Assembly: GCA_050084515.1 (NCBI GenBank)
Contig: CM114272.1
Location: 40,052,001-40,116,000, forward strand
Direction of reading: 5' to 3'
DNA: 64,000 bases
Origin: Blasia pusilla
Taxonomy: Eukaryota > Marchantiophyta > Marchantiopsida > Blasiales
Positions 1 to 12,049 of this stretch are shown one piece after another. Each line of letters begins with the position of its first letter. The stretch's first letter is position 1. The notes under the pieces are model-generated. The model saw only the letters and a list, made by a program, of their open reading frames with translations. It searched no databases and was not told where the DNA came from. A program made the position numbers and the translations under genes.

Positions 1-125
1 ATCAGAAGTTCCGTAATTTCCACGTGCATGATGGTGGGCTGTCATAACGTCGCAGCTCATTGAGGCGACGGTTCATCGCTGGTAGATGTTCGGCTACTGT
101 CATCGCCATCAATTGGACCGCATAG

Positions 126-307
126 AACTCCGCCGGAGCAGAGCTGGAAGGGAGTCGCCTCAAGGCTAACGGACTTCTACCGAGAAAGAAATGTCATTTA
201 CGCCGGTGTAGAGCTGGAACGAAGTCGCCTGGAGGCTAATGGACTTCTAGCGAAAAGCGGGCGCAAAGCTGGAACGGAGTCGCCTGGAGACTAACAGACT
301 TCTAGCA
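126..307. repeat. Imperfect tandem repeat, three units
   Basis: Three copies of a unit of about 50-60 bp share the core AGAGCTGGAA, GGAGTCGCCT and ACTTCTAGCG, at roughly 131-180, 201-253 and 256-307. The spacing between cores varies. No coding sequence overlaps it convincingly. It lies at the left edge outside the recognisable Helitron exons, and I see no gene in the first 600 bases. Confidence 0.75.
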
Positions 308-1874
308 AATGTCAATTCAAAATTTGTCTTTCCGCTGTCGAAATAGCTTACGGCGAGTGTTCAGCCGAGGGAGAAGCCCATTAAAGACACATGCCTTGCG
401 CAATAAAGGCCTCCAGCCGGACTCAAAGTGATATGTCTGCCCGAAGCGCATGACCCATCCCACTAACCACATGCTTGCCAAGGGGCGTCGATTTATGTGA
501 TTTCAAATTCCACATGCCCTTGATTATTTGAATAATTTAGGATTTAATTATTTTCTTAGTTTTTATGTAAGACTTTGCAGTAGTATTACTAGATTTTTTT
601 CATTTTGATTTTTATTTATGGATGATATTGAAAATTCAATCATTTTTTGCCTTGCAGCCAATCATTACGGAGTAAGTGTAATTGGTATTATGTCAGCTCT
701 CTCATCGACATACAAGGGATCTTTAATTACAATAAAAATTATAGAGAGTGGGAGTCTTGAATATATGGTTGAGAGAGGTCAAGAACATAAATTTTCTTTG
801 TCTTGCTCGCAAAGAAAACAAAAACTATTTCATGTGGAACCTATGTTGTCCTCTCCTCCTTAGGGAAGTTGGAAGAGGCCAAGAAGTTGTGGATATTTCT
901 TGGAAGTATGCCCCGGTCTTGAAGAACATAACCATGTTGAAAACTTTTATACCTCCCTTTATGATTCCGAGGGATGGTATGTTGGTGATATGTTTGATAG
1001 GGAATATAGGCATATTGATTATAGAATAGCCATAATAGTTGTGATAGTAGTGAGATTGGAGATTTGATGATTGATACTCTTTCTCCGGATGATGGGCATA
1101 ATTAGCCAAGAGAGTCTTTTTTTGGCTGGAACCTAGACTCATATTTTAAAAAACTTTGAAAAGTCTTTTTTATGTTGATTTTTTTGTTAAATGTGAAATT
1201 ATTAAACTATAATTATTTGATTTTTTTCAGATTTCCAAGTTGTGGCGGAGAAACATAGAAGCAAGCAAGCATTTAAAAAAATGATGAGACAAGGTAGTGA
1301 TGGTGAGTCGTATGATCCTCTTGGTGAAGAAGCATATGAGCCTATGACAACAAATCCGGAGCGAATTGAAGTTGTGCAAGTTTCGAGTGATTGGTTATGT
1401 TCCAATACCTATTTTTGATGGAGAGGTAGATAATAAGTACATGATGGTACCAATTGATGTTGTAAGGCAAGTGTTTGAAGAAAATGTATCTAGAGTTCTA
1501 TCAACCCTTATAGTAGGACCTAATAATGAAGGTATTAATGTTGTGTTAACCCAAGGTGAGGAGGAAGAAGGAGATACTGGTTCAAATAATGATTGTATTC
1601 CTTTCGGCTTTTCCTTCATGCGAGACGCCTTAGGGTCTGGTCTTGGATTATAAGTAATGGTCATTCCCATGACTCTGATGACTCAAGTGAGATGAGTATT
1701 GCTGAGTCTCACTTGGTAGTAGATTCATTGGCTTTCTGAAATATGAAAAATAAGGAATGTACCAGTTTTGGAATTGTTATCCATGTATTGGTGAAGTATT
1801 TATATTATTTTCTTATAAGAAATTTTGTATTTGTATTTAATTTACAAAATGGTTTTATGTAGAAAACTTATGAT

Positions 1875-2057
1875 ATGATGGATAAGGATCAAGTCTCATG
1901 GAAAAATGGTAAAAGGACTTTGTTGGACATCACAAACGTAGAGGGCAATAGGCATCTTGCATCTAAGAAGGCTAAAAAGGCAATGTATCAAAGGAAAAGG
2001 CGAGCGCTTCAGGATACACGCTTTGTACTTCCTTGTACAACTATTGCGGTTGAAATG
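1875..2057 (+). pseudogene. Probable Helitron N-terminal exon, Lys/Arg rich
   Basis: This open stretch encodes about 60 residues with a basic centre (KKAKKAMYQRKRRALQDT), followed by a GT-type boundary. Basic, RKR-rich N-termini are common in plant Helitron proteins, and this exon precedes the duplicated exon units and the Rep region on the same strand. The assignment rests on position and composition only. Upstream, 600-1870 is AT-rich with short open stretches (for example 1366-1653) that could be further 5' exons, but none is recognisable. Confidence 0.4.
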
Positions 2058-2307
2058 TAAGGTTTTTTAACACTATATTTCTATTCTTTATGCATATTAA
2101 GGGAAAAAAATATATACATTTTTTCTAAAAATTTCTTTGTTATTTTTTTAGAGTTCCAAATATAGGACGAGAACGTAAAATGCTTTAAGCTACGAGAGCT
2201 CAAGGAAAAATTCGAAGAGATGTGAATGTGGGTCTAAGGTATCATTTTACTTTTTTCCTTTTTTATTCCAAGATTGTAACAATTTTGTCTAATTTTAACT
2301 TATATAG

Positions 2308-3480
2308 TGTATATATTGACAATGGTTGAGCCTTCTAATGTTGTGGTTACGTCATCTCCTATGTACGTTTCTATTCTATGACACTCATTTTTTCTTCAAA
2401 GTTTTTTTTTGGTATGTTTTTGTGAAAGTTACATTTAATTTTCTAACTCTTTAATCATTTATTTTCATTTTAGTCTTCCTTTTCCTCCCAATCCTCAACG
2501 ATTACATGACATTCTTCGAGTTGCGCAAGCACACTGCCAAAGAATCAGACATGGTGATATGCTTGAGCTACCTAATGGGGCAAGTATTGGTGATTCGCCA
2601 ATAAGGGCAAATACATCTACATGAGTATACTCCACTGAAATAGGTTCCGCTCCTATTGAAGATGTACAAGCTTCTAATGGTGTGGTTACGTCATCCCCTA
2701 TGTACGTTTCTACTCTTTGACACCTATGTTATTTTTGAAAAAAAGAATTTACTATTTTTTGAAAGTTGTTTTTTTTATCTATTAACACTTCAAGATTTTT
2801 TTTCATTGTAGTCTTCCTTTTCCTTCCAACCCTCAACGATTACATGACATGCTTCAAATTGCAAGAGCGCAAGGCCAAAGACGTAGACATGGTGATATGC
2901 TTGAGCTACCTAATGGGGCGAGTGTGGATGATTCGTTGATAAGGACAAATACATCTACCAGGCTATTCTCGATTGGAATAGGTTCTGCTCTAATTTAGGA
3001 TGTATTAGCTCCTATAACTACAACTGGAATTGACGACCTTGATGTTGGAGATAATATAAGGTATACTTTTATTAGATATTTTTCTCTATTGCAAACATTA
3101 CTTAGATTTTTTTTAGATTATTGGTACGGTTTTTTTTCTAAACTTTGGTTGTTTTTCAGGCCTCAGCTAAGGACGCATGATGTGTCCCATGAGTTGATAA
3201 ATGTTACTATGGGATCTTCAGTGTATATTTCTTTCCTATAACCTTTTCATTTCTAAAATTTTATTCTTTATTATCGTTAAATTATCGCTCTTTGCTAATT
3301 TTACTTTTGAAAATTGTATTCTTTGTAGTGTTTGCGTCCCTTCCAATCCTTAAAGTCTACATCATATGCTTCAAGTTGCGCGAGCTAATGGCCAAAGACG
3401 GAGATATGCTGATTTGGTTGGATTATCTTATGGAGGACTTTCTAGCAATTGTTCAAGGAGGAATACTATATCTGAGAATG
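2308..3480 (+). repeat. Duplicated exon-like units in the Helitron 5' region
   Basis: Units at 2474-2701, 2812-3060 and about 3329-3480 are copies of one another. Each starts after a T-rich tract ending in AG. The first two also end at a GT (GTACGT, GTATAC). Translation gives LPFPPNPQRLHDILRVA, LPFPSNPQRLHDMLQIA and a weaker third copy, followed in the first two by RHGDMLELPNGAS. A small exon at about 2308-2361 repeats the 3' end of the first unit (VVTSSPM). A fourth, very short relative lies near 2152-2240. The second unit carries an in-frame TAG. The spacers are AT-rich and intron-like. The function of the repeated segment is unknown. Confidence 0.65.
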
Positions 3481-3538
3481 ATGTTCCTGAGGTTGATACT
3501 AAGGCAAACGAAGATCATATATTTCTAATGTTGCAAAT

Positions 3539-4519
3539 GTGACATGTGGAAGGGTGGTGGACTTGAGGAAGTTATTAAATATTGCACGTTTACGTGAATT
3601 TGAAGAGAAACATATCCGAATTCTTCGATTGGGAGATCGTATTGATAGTATATCTGGTCATTATAACATTGGACGTATGAATGATGTATGCCAAACTTGT
3701 GAAGCGCTACATTGGAAGTGTGAAAGAGTTAAGTCTTCTAAGTCTCCAAACTATCCTTTTGGGATGTGTTGTGAGCATGGTAAGGTTCAATTACCATATT
3801 TGAAGGCTTCACCTCATTTTCTATTTGAGTTGATTTCGGGTGTTACATCAAATAGTCTGCATTTTTTGCATAATGCACGTGCTTATAATAGTGCTCTCCA
3901 ATTGGCATTTACTGGAGCACATGTTGTAGAGCATGGCCGTGGTACAGAGAATTTAAGGATTCAGGGTGGTATCTATCATTCTATCGGACCAGTTAATGTT
4001 GAGATGGTGTTTCTCCACAGTTTGACCAGATTTATATTCATGATGATGAGTTTCAGATTGAACAAAGGAGAAGGATCATGAATCGAGACAATCATGATTG
4101 ATTGAGGGTTGATATCTTGAGGGGATTACAAGATATGTTACATGTTCATAATCCACATGTGGAAATCTTTCAATATGTGGCGATGGATTTATGTAATCCA
4201 AATTTTCATATTGTCTTAAAGGGTACTAAGCGAGGGCTTGAAGCAAAACGATACAGATTGACTACTGCATCGGAGATTGCTGCTATCTTGCATGGAGATG
4301 GAAGTGAGCCTAGAGAAGGACGTGATATTATTTTTCGTTTACATGGATCCGTCAAATGTATGATTTGAATGAGGCCTATATTCCATTGCATTTTGTATTG
4401 CCTTTTGTATATGTTGAAGCTTGTTGGCATCCTGGCATACCTACTCGGGTGGCTGATGTGAGAGGGAGATTGACGAGAAGAGGTGATGTTGTGATGGAGG
4501 AAGATGGAGATGAGGATGT
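3539..4519 (+). pseudogene. Helitron Rep/helicase, N-terminal part (frameshifted)
   Basis: The segment carries the zinc-binding region typical of plant Helitron proteins: CQTCEALHW, then FGMCCEHGKVQLP. It continues with RIQGGIYHSIG, ILRGLQDMLHVHNP and KRYRLTTASEIAAIL before GDGSEP and the RDIIF block. The last readable part (AYIPLHFVLPFVY) matches the stretch that precedes the Rep core in intact elements. Two or more frameshifts separate these blocks (near 4000-4100 and 4350). The reading is cut at about 4519 by LTR-X sequence and resumes at 15151. The family assignment is confident; the gene is non-functional. Confidence 0.85.
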
Positions 4520-4650
4520 TGTCATGCGCATACACATCGCTACACAACATACATCGCTGTCATCGAACACACACACAAACACACACGATCCCATGCTAAC
4601 TCATGGCATCCATACACAGAGGCGAGAAGTATCAAAATATCTCCAATCGC
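4520..4650. repeat. LTR-X fragment, left end
   Basis: The sequence starting TGTCATGCGCATACACAT is closely similar to 49703-49835, the left end of the LTR-X copy at 49703-50331. Similarity stops near 4645, where unrelated gypsy-associated sequence begins. The matching right end of LTR-X is at 14950-15150. The gypsy element is therefore either inserted inside an LTR-X, or it is an LTR-X element that has lost the inner part of both LTRs. I see no clean 5-bp target duplication in the Helitron flanks. Confidence 0.7.
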
Positions 4651-5160
4651 CCCTCTAGCTGGTGGTTAGGTCCCTCTAACTCCAAATAGCCATCTATCCC
4701 TACCTACCACGACATACATCTCCAGGACGCTAAGAGCAAAAAGGCCAGGTGCTCATGTGGCCCCATCGTTAGTCGCCTTCCTATCATCCATGTCACAGAA
4801 AAAGTCGGAATCGAAACCTACCTAGTATCTCCTCTATGTATATCTGGGACACATCCATCGTCCCTGAGGAACCCTAGTGAGATGTGGCGTCAGACATGCT
4901 ATATGCCAACCTCTCAAACATCCATCACAAACTAGCATCGTGGCCGCACCATGAGCAGAACCACACAACATACAACGCAGCTGAGCTCGGATCTACTGTA
5001 CCATCAATGTTAGGAAGGTAACATGGCGCACAATTACGCACATAGTCCTTCCATACCATACCATCGCGTCCCTCCAGCAAGAGAACACCGGATGGCAAAA
5101 TGTCACGCACTCTCAAGATAGTGCCCCTGCAGTCACATCCAACGTCGTTGGTACCGTATG

Positions 5161-7076
5161 CTACAAGTAGACATAATCTCCCTGATGAAACCTTCGAATA
5201 GTTGGTTGATAACCACCACCCCAAATAGTCGCATACCTCAACGTATCCCGATGCTGTGCAATCGCCAATTTCTTGAACGCCATGGGCATCACTCTCCGAA
5301 ACAACTCAGCTCTTTGAGAACATGCTCGCATCCATACATCTAGGTCATCAAGATCCAGCACCTCACTAGCATCTAGACAAATGGCTGCAGATAAATCTGG
5401 CTCTTGGCCAGAAAGTAGCAAGTACGGTGAAAAAGACGCTAAGGATGCCTGCGTGTTGAATCTGTATCCCATTGCCAACTACGGCAACTGGAGGTCCCAA
5501 TCTCCTAGGTGACCTCTCTTCAAGCCATACTTGCGTAAACTCCTCTTCACCATCTGCACAACTCTCTCCGCTAATCCATCCGCCTCGGGATAATCTCGAG
5601 AAGTCGTGCGGTGGTCGATCAATGCTTGATCACACAAGGCCTGCAACTCACCGCAAAACTCGGTACCCTGGGTTGTCAACACCTCAGCCGGTGTGCCAAA
5701 ATGACTCAACACTCTGTCAAGGAAGGCATAAGCTACTCCCTCACTTGCTTTGTCAGGCAATGCATCCAACTCGATCCACTCCGAGAAGTGCTTGACCATC
5801 ACCAACACATAACAACTGTGACGCTTCGTCAAAGGCAAAGGTCCTGCAAAATCCAAACTCCATCTATACCCTAAGCCCATGATTGGTAATGGATGCAATT
5901 GTGGAGTTGGAGCATTGAACGATGCTCGGACCCAATCAGATACCATGCACCTGGCAACAAACTGATGAACGTTTGTCTGCATGCCTCGCCTGTCGCGCCC
6001 CTACTCTCCTTGAATGGAAATCTTTATTGTTGCGGAAGCGTACGTTTAGTAGGACACGATCTCATCGCCGATCTGCACCCAAACACGCACTCTCTTTAGT
6101 CGGGTCTGGGCCAACCAGCGTTCCAACCCACCGAGTTTTCAACTCGGCGTCTCATCAAGCTCAACCTTCCTTACTTCCTAGTTTCCAAAACATGGCAAGT
6201 CCTTCAAGACTTGGAACAGACTTCCTGATTAGTCCAGGAACCTAAAACGGCACTTGCACGCCTAGCGATCCTAACTGTTCAACGGACCTCGTGTGAGTTC
6301 CAAAGCGAGACCCAAGTAATTGAGTCGCGGGGTGAAATCCAAGAGGGATGTCTAAAATTGCCTCCATAGACTTGGTTTAGGTTTTCCAACCCAACCCCAA
6401 ACTCTCGATCCGTTCCATGCCCTTGAGCCGCCCCGTGGCACCCAAAGTGAAGTTCGAGTGCCAAGCACTCTTGGAGACCTTCCCCCTTACTAGTACTTCT
6501 GGGGTTCTCCAATAACCCCCCCACCTTTGGAAAAGGAGGGTCGGGCCCTTCATTGTGGCCCTCAACCTGACTCTACTTACAGTCATTACCGGGTTGTTTC
6601 TCAGCCACTGCTTATGCGTTTGCAAAGATCTTTAGTGCATTTGAACCGTCTTTCTATAAGCCTTCTAATGCACCCTTGTTCAATCCAAACGCATCTTGGC
6701 GCTAAAAGTTATGGCCATAAATACAGTTGGAAACTCTCAAACGCTAGTGGCGTCCTAAATCCGGATTCCTTCCTTTGGCAACCCACTTTCTAGACTCAAC
6801 TCCTTTCAAGTCTTGTTCCGCGTTTGGTCCCGTTTTCTTAGTCGCGACCACAATATCTGAAACGCGCAGCCTCCCTTGCGTCCCGTCTCTTGTCTCTTCT
6901 TCGAGACCACTCCAACGTGCAAACCATCTTAGCGTGAGCCCGCTAATGTTCCAATGTTCTGCTTTGGCACTCGTTTGGTCATGACGGTCGCGACATCGCC
7001 ACCAATACTGAATCTCAAGCAAGCTGCACGTCTGCTTCACCCCAAAGTGATCCAACTCCTTGTGGGCATGCTGCAC
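5161..7076 (-). pseudogene. Gypsy integrase, split by a solo LTR
   Basis: Read on the minus strand, the zinc-binding N-terminus starts at 7076 (HAHKELDHFGVKQTC, then IQYWWRCRD). It is cut by LTR-Y at 6995-5991 and continues with TNVHQFVARCMVSDW. The catalytic core follows: SLDFAGPLPLTKRH carries the first Asp. The second Asp position reads TTQGTEF, where gypsy elements usually have an Asp (SDQGTEF type), so this residue appears lost. The Glu block is YPEADGLAERVVQ. The C-terminal part (5478-5161) ends near FHQGDYVYL, typical of the region after the core. A stop separates core and C-terminal part at about 5479. Non-functional. Confidence 0.85.
5991..6995. mobile_element. Solo LTR (LTR-Y copy 1) in the gypsy integrase
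   Basis: A 1,005-bp insertion begins TGTCGCGCCC and ends GTCGCGACA, giving 7-bp inverted termini TGTCGCG/CGCGACA. It is flanked by a perfect 5-bp direct repeat TCGCC (5986-5990 and 6996-7000). Removing it and one repeat rejoins the integrase zinc-finger region. A second copy lies inverted at 59551-60552 at roughly 85-90% identity by eye. A diverged third copy lies at about 53991-54869. There is no internal coding region, so this is a solo LTR. LTR-retrotransposon integration normally makes 5-bp duplications, which fits. Confidence 0.92.
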
Positions 7077-7088
7077 TAGTTGTGATCT

Positions 7089-8886
7089 CTACAAAGGATG
7101 TGGCACTACACGTACTCTGCCATCCTCCCAAACCCTCAAAACATGTATTCCCTCCCAACAGAACCATCTGGCCCATTGCAGGATCCGATCCCGCTCTCTA
7201 GCACCCACGGTGTTTGCAACGCTGTCAGTACAAAGGTACTCCAAGACTACTCCATCATCATGAATATCTCGGCCACCTATCGTCTCCTCACTCGCCTCGG
7301 AATCTAAGGACTCTCCACTAGACCTCGCCATCAAAGTCTCCACACTCTGACTCTCCATAGCCAACATGCCTAAATAGAATGACGTGTGCCATCTTGGCAC
7401 TGACTCCTCATCACTCTCTCCATGCCATCGAGCTCCAGTCGCATCTCGTTGACTTGGGCATGGGTTATGACTCAACCCATATGCATCCTGGTTGAGCGTC
7501 CCAGGTCTATGTACAACCTAAAAATCATACTCCTGCAACAACAGAGCCCATCTCGCAAGCTTCCCTGTAAGCTTGTCACACTGCATCAACCACTTCAGTG
7601 GTTGATGATCAGTGATGATGGTAAAGGGGTTGCCGAATAAGTAGCACCTGAACTGCGCCATAGCCCACACCGCAGCCAAGCACTCATCCTCATACAAGCT
7701 GTACTTTGCCTTTGCAGCGTTGTTCAAGCGGCTAGCGTAAGCCACCACAAACTCTCTACCCTCATCATCATACTGGGTGAGCACCGCTCCAAGCCCCAAC
7801 ATGCTCCAATCTGGGTGCAACTGGAAAGGACGCCCCCTGATCGGTCTCCTCAAGATGGGGCAGACGTCAATCTGTCCTTGAGCAACTGAAATGCTTGCTC
7901 CTCCTCATCCCCCCAATGCCACTCGTGATCCACCTTGGTCAACAAGGTTAGCGGCTTCACAATCGAATTGAATCCCTTGACGTACCGCCGATAGAAGTTC
8001 GCCAATCCCATGAATTCGCAAACACGACTCACATCTGTAGGGCGTGGAATGCGTGAGATAGCCTCTACCTTCATCTGCTGAACACCAAGGCCCCCTAGGT
8101 ATATTGTATGACCCAAGTACTCAATCTGGTCGTAAAAGAACTTGCACTTGCCTGGATGTAGTTTCAGCCCATGTTATTGCAATCGTCAAAACACCTCCTC
8201 TAGATGTCGCTCATGCTCCTCAACAGTGGCGCTAAAGACTACGATGTCATCAATATAACACCTAGCAAAATCCAGACCAGTCAAGATTCTATCCATGACC
8301 CTCTGAAACTCATCCGGGGTGTTCTTTAACCCAAATGGTAAGAACCGCGAGTGGTACAAACAATCCTTCCCGTGAGAATTGATGCCCCAAAATGCTGTCT
8401 TCTGCTTGTCCTCCAATCTGATAGGCAGCTAATGGTATCCGGCTTGCAAATCCAATGAACTGAAGACCTTTGCGTGACCAATCGCATCAAAGATCTCCTC
8501 AGGGGTGGGCATGGCGTACCTATCGGACTTTGTCTGCCGATTGATAGGTCCGTAATCCACACACATCCGCCTATTCGTCCAGTTGCCATGCACATCCTTC
8601 TTGGCGGGCATGACAATGGCAGATGCGACATCTCCACTAGTCCTACTTTGACCAAGTCCTGGCTCCTACTCTGAATCAGAGCCCTCTCCATATCACTGTA
8701 CCTGTAGGGTCTTCGGAAGATCGGCGTATCACTCGACAACTCAATGCGGATCCCCGGTCCCTTCAGCATACCCAAATCCTCCATGCTAAACGCAAAGCAA
8801 CTCCTATAACTCCTGAGGAACTGATGTATCCGGCTCCGCTCTCCTCCAGTCAACTTAGGGCCAATATCTGGCTCCCAAGTCTCCAT
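7089..8886 (-). pseudogene. Gypsy reverse transcriptase, RNase H and linker
   Basis: From 8886 downward the minus strand gives PYRYSDMERALIQ, then MPAKKDVHGNW and RMCVDYGPINRQT. Next come VFSSLDLQAGYH, FLPFGLKNTPDEFQRVMD and the catalytic box CYIDDIVVFSA near 8240-8265. The thumb and connection follow with FYDQIEYLGHTI and FMGLANFYRRYVKGF. The RNase H part shows LGLGAVLTQYDDEGREF and ITDHQPLKWLM; the usual DAS start is replaced by HPDWS. The linker at 7475-7089 leads into integrase. Stops and frameshifts near 8116, 8186, 8430 and 7850 break the frame. The catalytic DD pair of the RT is still visible. Confidence 0.9.
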
Positions 8887-9342
8887 CGTGACTACGGTAG
8901 GACTCTCTAGCGCGGGTATCGGTGGTTCCTATGGTGCAACCCCATCTCGAACAACAACATTCGGCCGCTCTCCTATAGCCAACTGCAAACTCTGATCTCC
9001 TCCACGTGCAATGCTCGAAACCACGCTCAACGTTATGGCTATCATCTCCTTGCGTACCTGCAAAACATCCCAAGAAGTCCAAGGGTGTATCTCCCGATCT
9101 CCCCTTGTATGTTGATCTCCTCGAGTCTCGCCCCCAGCCACTACCTCCATCGTCTCAATAGGCATGGGGCTCACCAACGCAACCGCTGTGATCTGTCGCG
9201 ATCTCATACGGCGCTGCTCAGCCACTCCTAAGCTGAGGATCCATGTCAAGCAGTTCAAGTCCATCGCGTGACCCAAGACATGGCGTCATGATGCCTCTGA
9301 CACTGACGGTACTGCCGTCACTCATGTGGGAGATCCCATCAC

Positions 9343-9626
<284 letters not shown>

Positions 9627-10589
9627 ACGTTGGGCTCCACCAACCTGCTGAACCTGGTCATGCCAAACTAAGCCAGGACCGGCCTCCTTGTATGCATAGG
9701 AAGCAGGAAAACTCACAAACGTGGGCAAGGCTACCCGCGGCCTACCTACCCTGTTGACCATAGTCAACGGTGGTTGATCATTGTGCCTCACTGCCTGTGA
9801 TCAACGATCTGGATCCTGAATGGAATCCACTAACAAATGGGAGGGGCACTCCACTCTTGCATACGCCCTCCGTAACACCGCATGGGGCACCAAGTTGGTC
9901 CACCATAGACACGGATGATGGGCTCTAGAACCTACACTCGCCGCATCCAAGAACACTGATGGGCCCATCCAGGCACGCACTTGATGAGCACTCGTTACCA
10001 CCCGTGACTTGGAGTCTCCTAAGATCGGCACATTCTCTAGAATGTAGGCTGGAGAAGGAGACTAGTGCTCCTGCAACTACTGTAAGACCCTCAACATCTC
10101 CCAAAACAACCTGGACCGAGTGTCAGCCAACCCGCTGCCTCATCCAACACTCGATTGGCCCTGACATGGCCAACCGGCAATGACCAAATCAATGGTCCCT
10201 ACCCGCTCTAAGTCGTGCGTCCCCAGCAACGAAATATCCCTCGGTAGGGAACTCTAGTACCCCTGTACCGCGGACACAAACAATAAGTCAGGAAAACGTA
10301 GGCGTAACTGCGCCATATGTCGTAGTGAGACGTGCCTTGCAACATCATCACTCCCCACATATAGGTACTGTTGCACTTGCACTCTTGCTTGCAAAACAAC
10401 AGCTAACCCAGTGCTAATCTCTCCAAAGAGATCTAACACTCAAAAACCCTCCTCTGGGATACACCACACAATTGGTGTGGTATCCAAGGGTATCATCATA
10501 GCACTCCCTGCTACCTCGGGTTCCTTAGACCCATCACGCTCCGGTGCAAACACCTCACTCCACGCGGTCTGCACGTGCTCATCTGCCAA

Positions 10590-11006
10590 TCATTGAAGCT
10601 CCTCAATCGAGCCCCACAACGGCACCTCTCCTCCACGGAATGATGCGGCTACCATAACACTCCTCTCCATGGAAATGTCGGGAACGGGAGTATCCTCTAC
10701 ATGGACATATCCCTCAATCAAATAACTAGGCCAAGTGATGGCATTGCTAAATGCTGCTAAGGTCGCCACCTCTCCTGGCCATCGCTCAATCACTGCACAT
10801 ATGAATCGAACGGGTAATGAGCTAAGGCGCCCATCACTTGATTGCCATCCTCGTCTGTAGGACGCTGACTCCTCCCAGTAATCCAAGGAGAACCCCATCG
10901 GGTATAATATTGCTCCACCAACCAAGACATAGTAGGACTCGGACACTATCGCCTTGGCTCGCACCACGGACTCATCTGTAGGATGTCTCGGGCAAATCCT
11001 CACCAC
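10590..11006 (-). pseudogene. Gypsy polyprotein segment, unassigned
   Basis: An open stretch of 138 codons lies between gag and RT, on the same strand as the rest of the gypsy element. It contains SYYVLVGGAILYPMGFSLD and YWEESASYRRGWQSSDGR. I do not see the DSG/DTG plus hydrophobic pattern of an aspartic protease. Its place in the polyprotein suggests the protease-to-RT interval. The surrounding sequence (8890-10590 and 11010-12050) is also gypsy-derived by position but too broken to read. Confidence 0.45.
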
Positions 11007-12049
11007 GACCTCCTGTCGGGTGATATACTATGTGGTACTCGCTCCACCCAAGGATGACAATATCCGGAATGGACAACGCTCCACATCGGCTCTTGTCAAG
11101 CCGAATCCTCTGAATGACGCTTTCCCCAACATCAGGGGTTGCGCTCCTAATCCAACAAACGCGCTACGGACTAAAAGCTCTACCTCCGGGACTCACCAAC
11201 TAGAAGACCTCTCTTTGGTTATCTAGCAACACAACACCAGGAGAAACCACGGCATGCTCTATCGCGGGTCTAGCGGGCATCTCCGCCCTCCTAGCAGTCG
11301 CAGCCTACCATGAATCTGACGTGGACGGCCCGAGCATCCGCTCCAAGGGCAGGTCCATCACCTTCTCTGCAATCACCTATGAACGTGATGCAAGAACTCC
11401 AACTCCACGCTCACATAGCGTAGCGGCCAGCCGTAAAACCTCGACGGGCATACTTTCCAACGTCATAACATCGGAAGCAAAAAATAAAGGAGCGCGGGAC
11501 ACGATGGTGGCCACCCCTAATAACGTGCTCGACACATGCCCCTCTTGAGCATCAACAATAGGAGTCATCACACTCGCTTCTCCCATCGCCCTCTGTGCCT
11601 GCACACCAACAACATCACCAACTCTCTAGGAACTCTCATTAGGACCCATCGATGGGGTCCTCATCGCCTCAAACAATGTGAAAGATTGAGGAAGCCTAGT
11701 TTGTTTCCTAGCTTCCCCTCATTGTGGATCCTACTCTGCAGTTGCTCCACGCGTCACAACTACGGCGGCCTCCATTTGGGCAACCGCGCACATCCAACCA
11801 GGATCCTCCATGTCTCTGGCTGCTCCATATCATGTCGATGCCATGGATCCGGCATCGGGTAGCCTCAATGCCATAGCGGCAATTTGCTCCTGTAGCCGCT
11901 CTATCTGAGCAGCCATCCCAGCCTCACACCCGGCGTCTCCCTCAACGCGTCTAGGTGGTGGGACTCTACCTCCTCCATGGGCAGCTCCACCATCCTGTCC
12001 GAAAACTCCAACTCCTCGTCCCCCAACAGAACCACCTGGTGCACGACCT

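Noticed and set aside
7579-7600. Palindrome ATCAACCACT-TC-AGTGGTTGAT
   Set aside because: It lies in the coding sequence for the conserved ITDHQPLKWLM block of gypsy RNase H, so the symmetry is explained by the codons.
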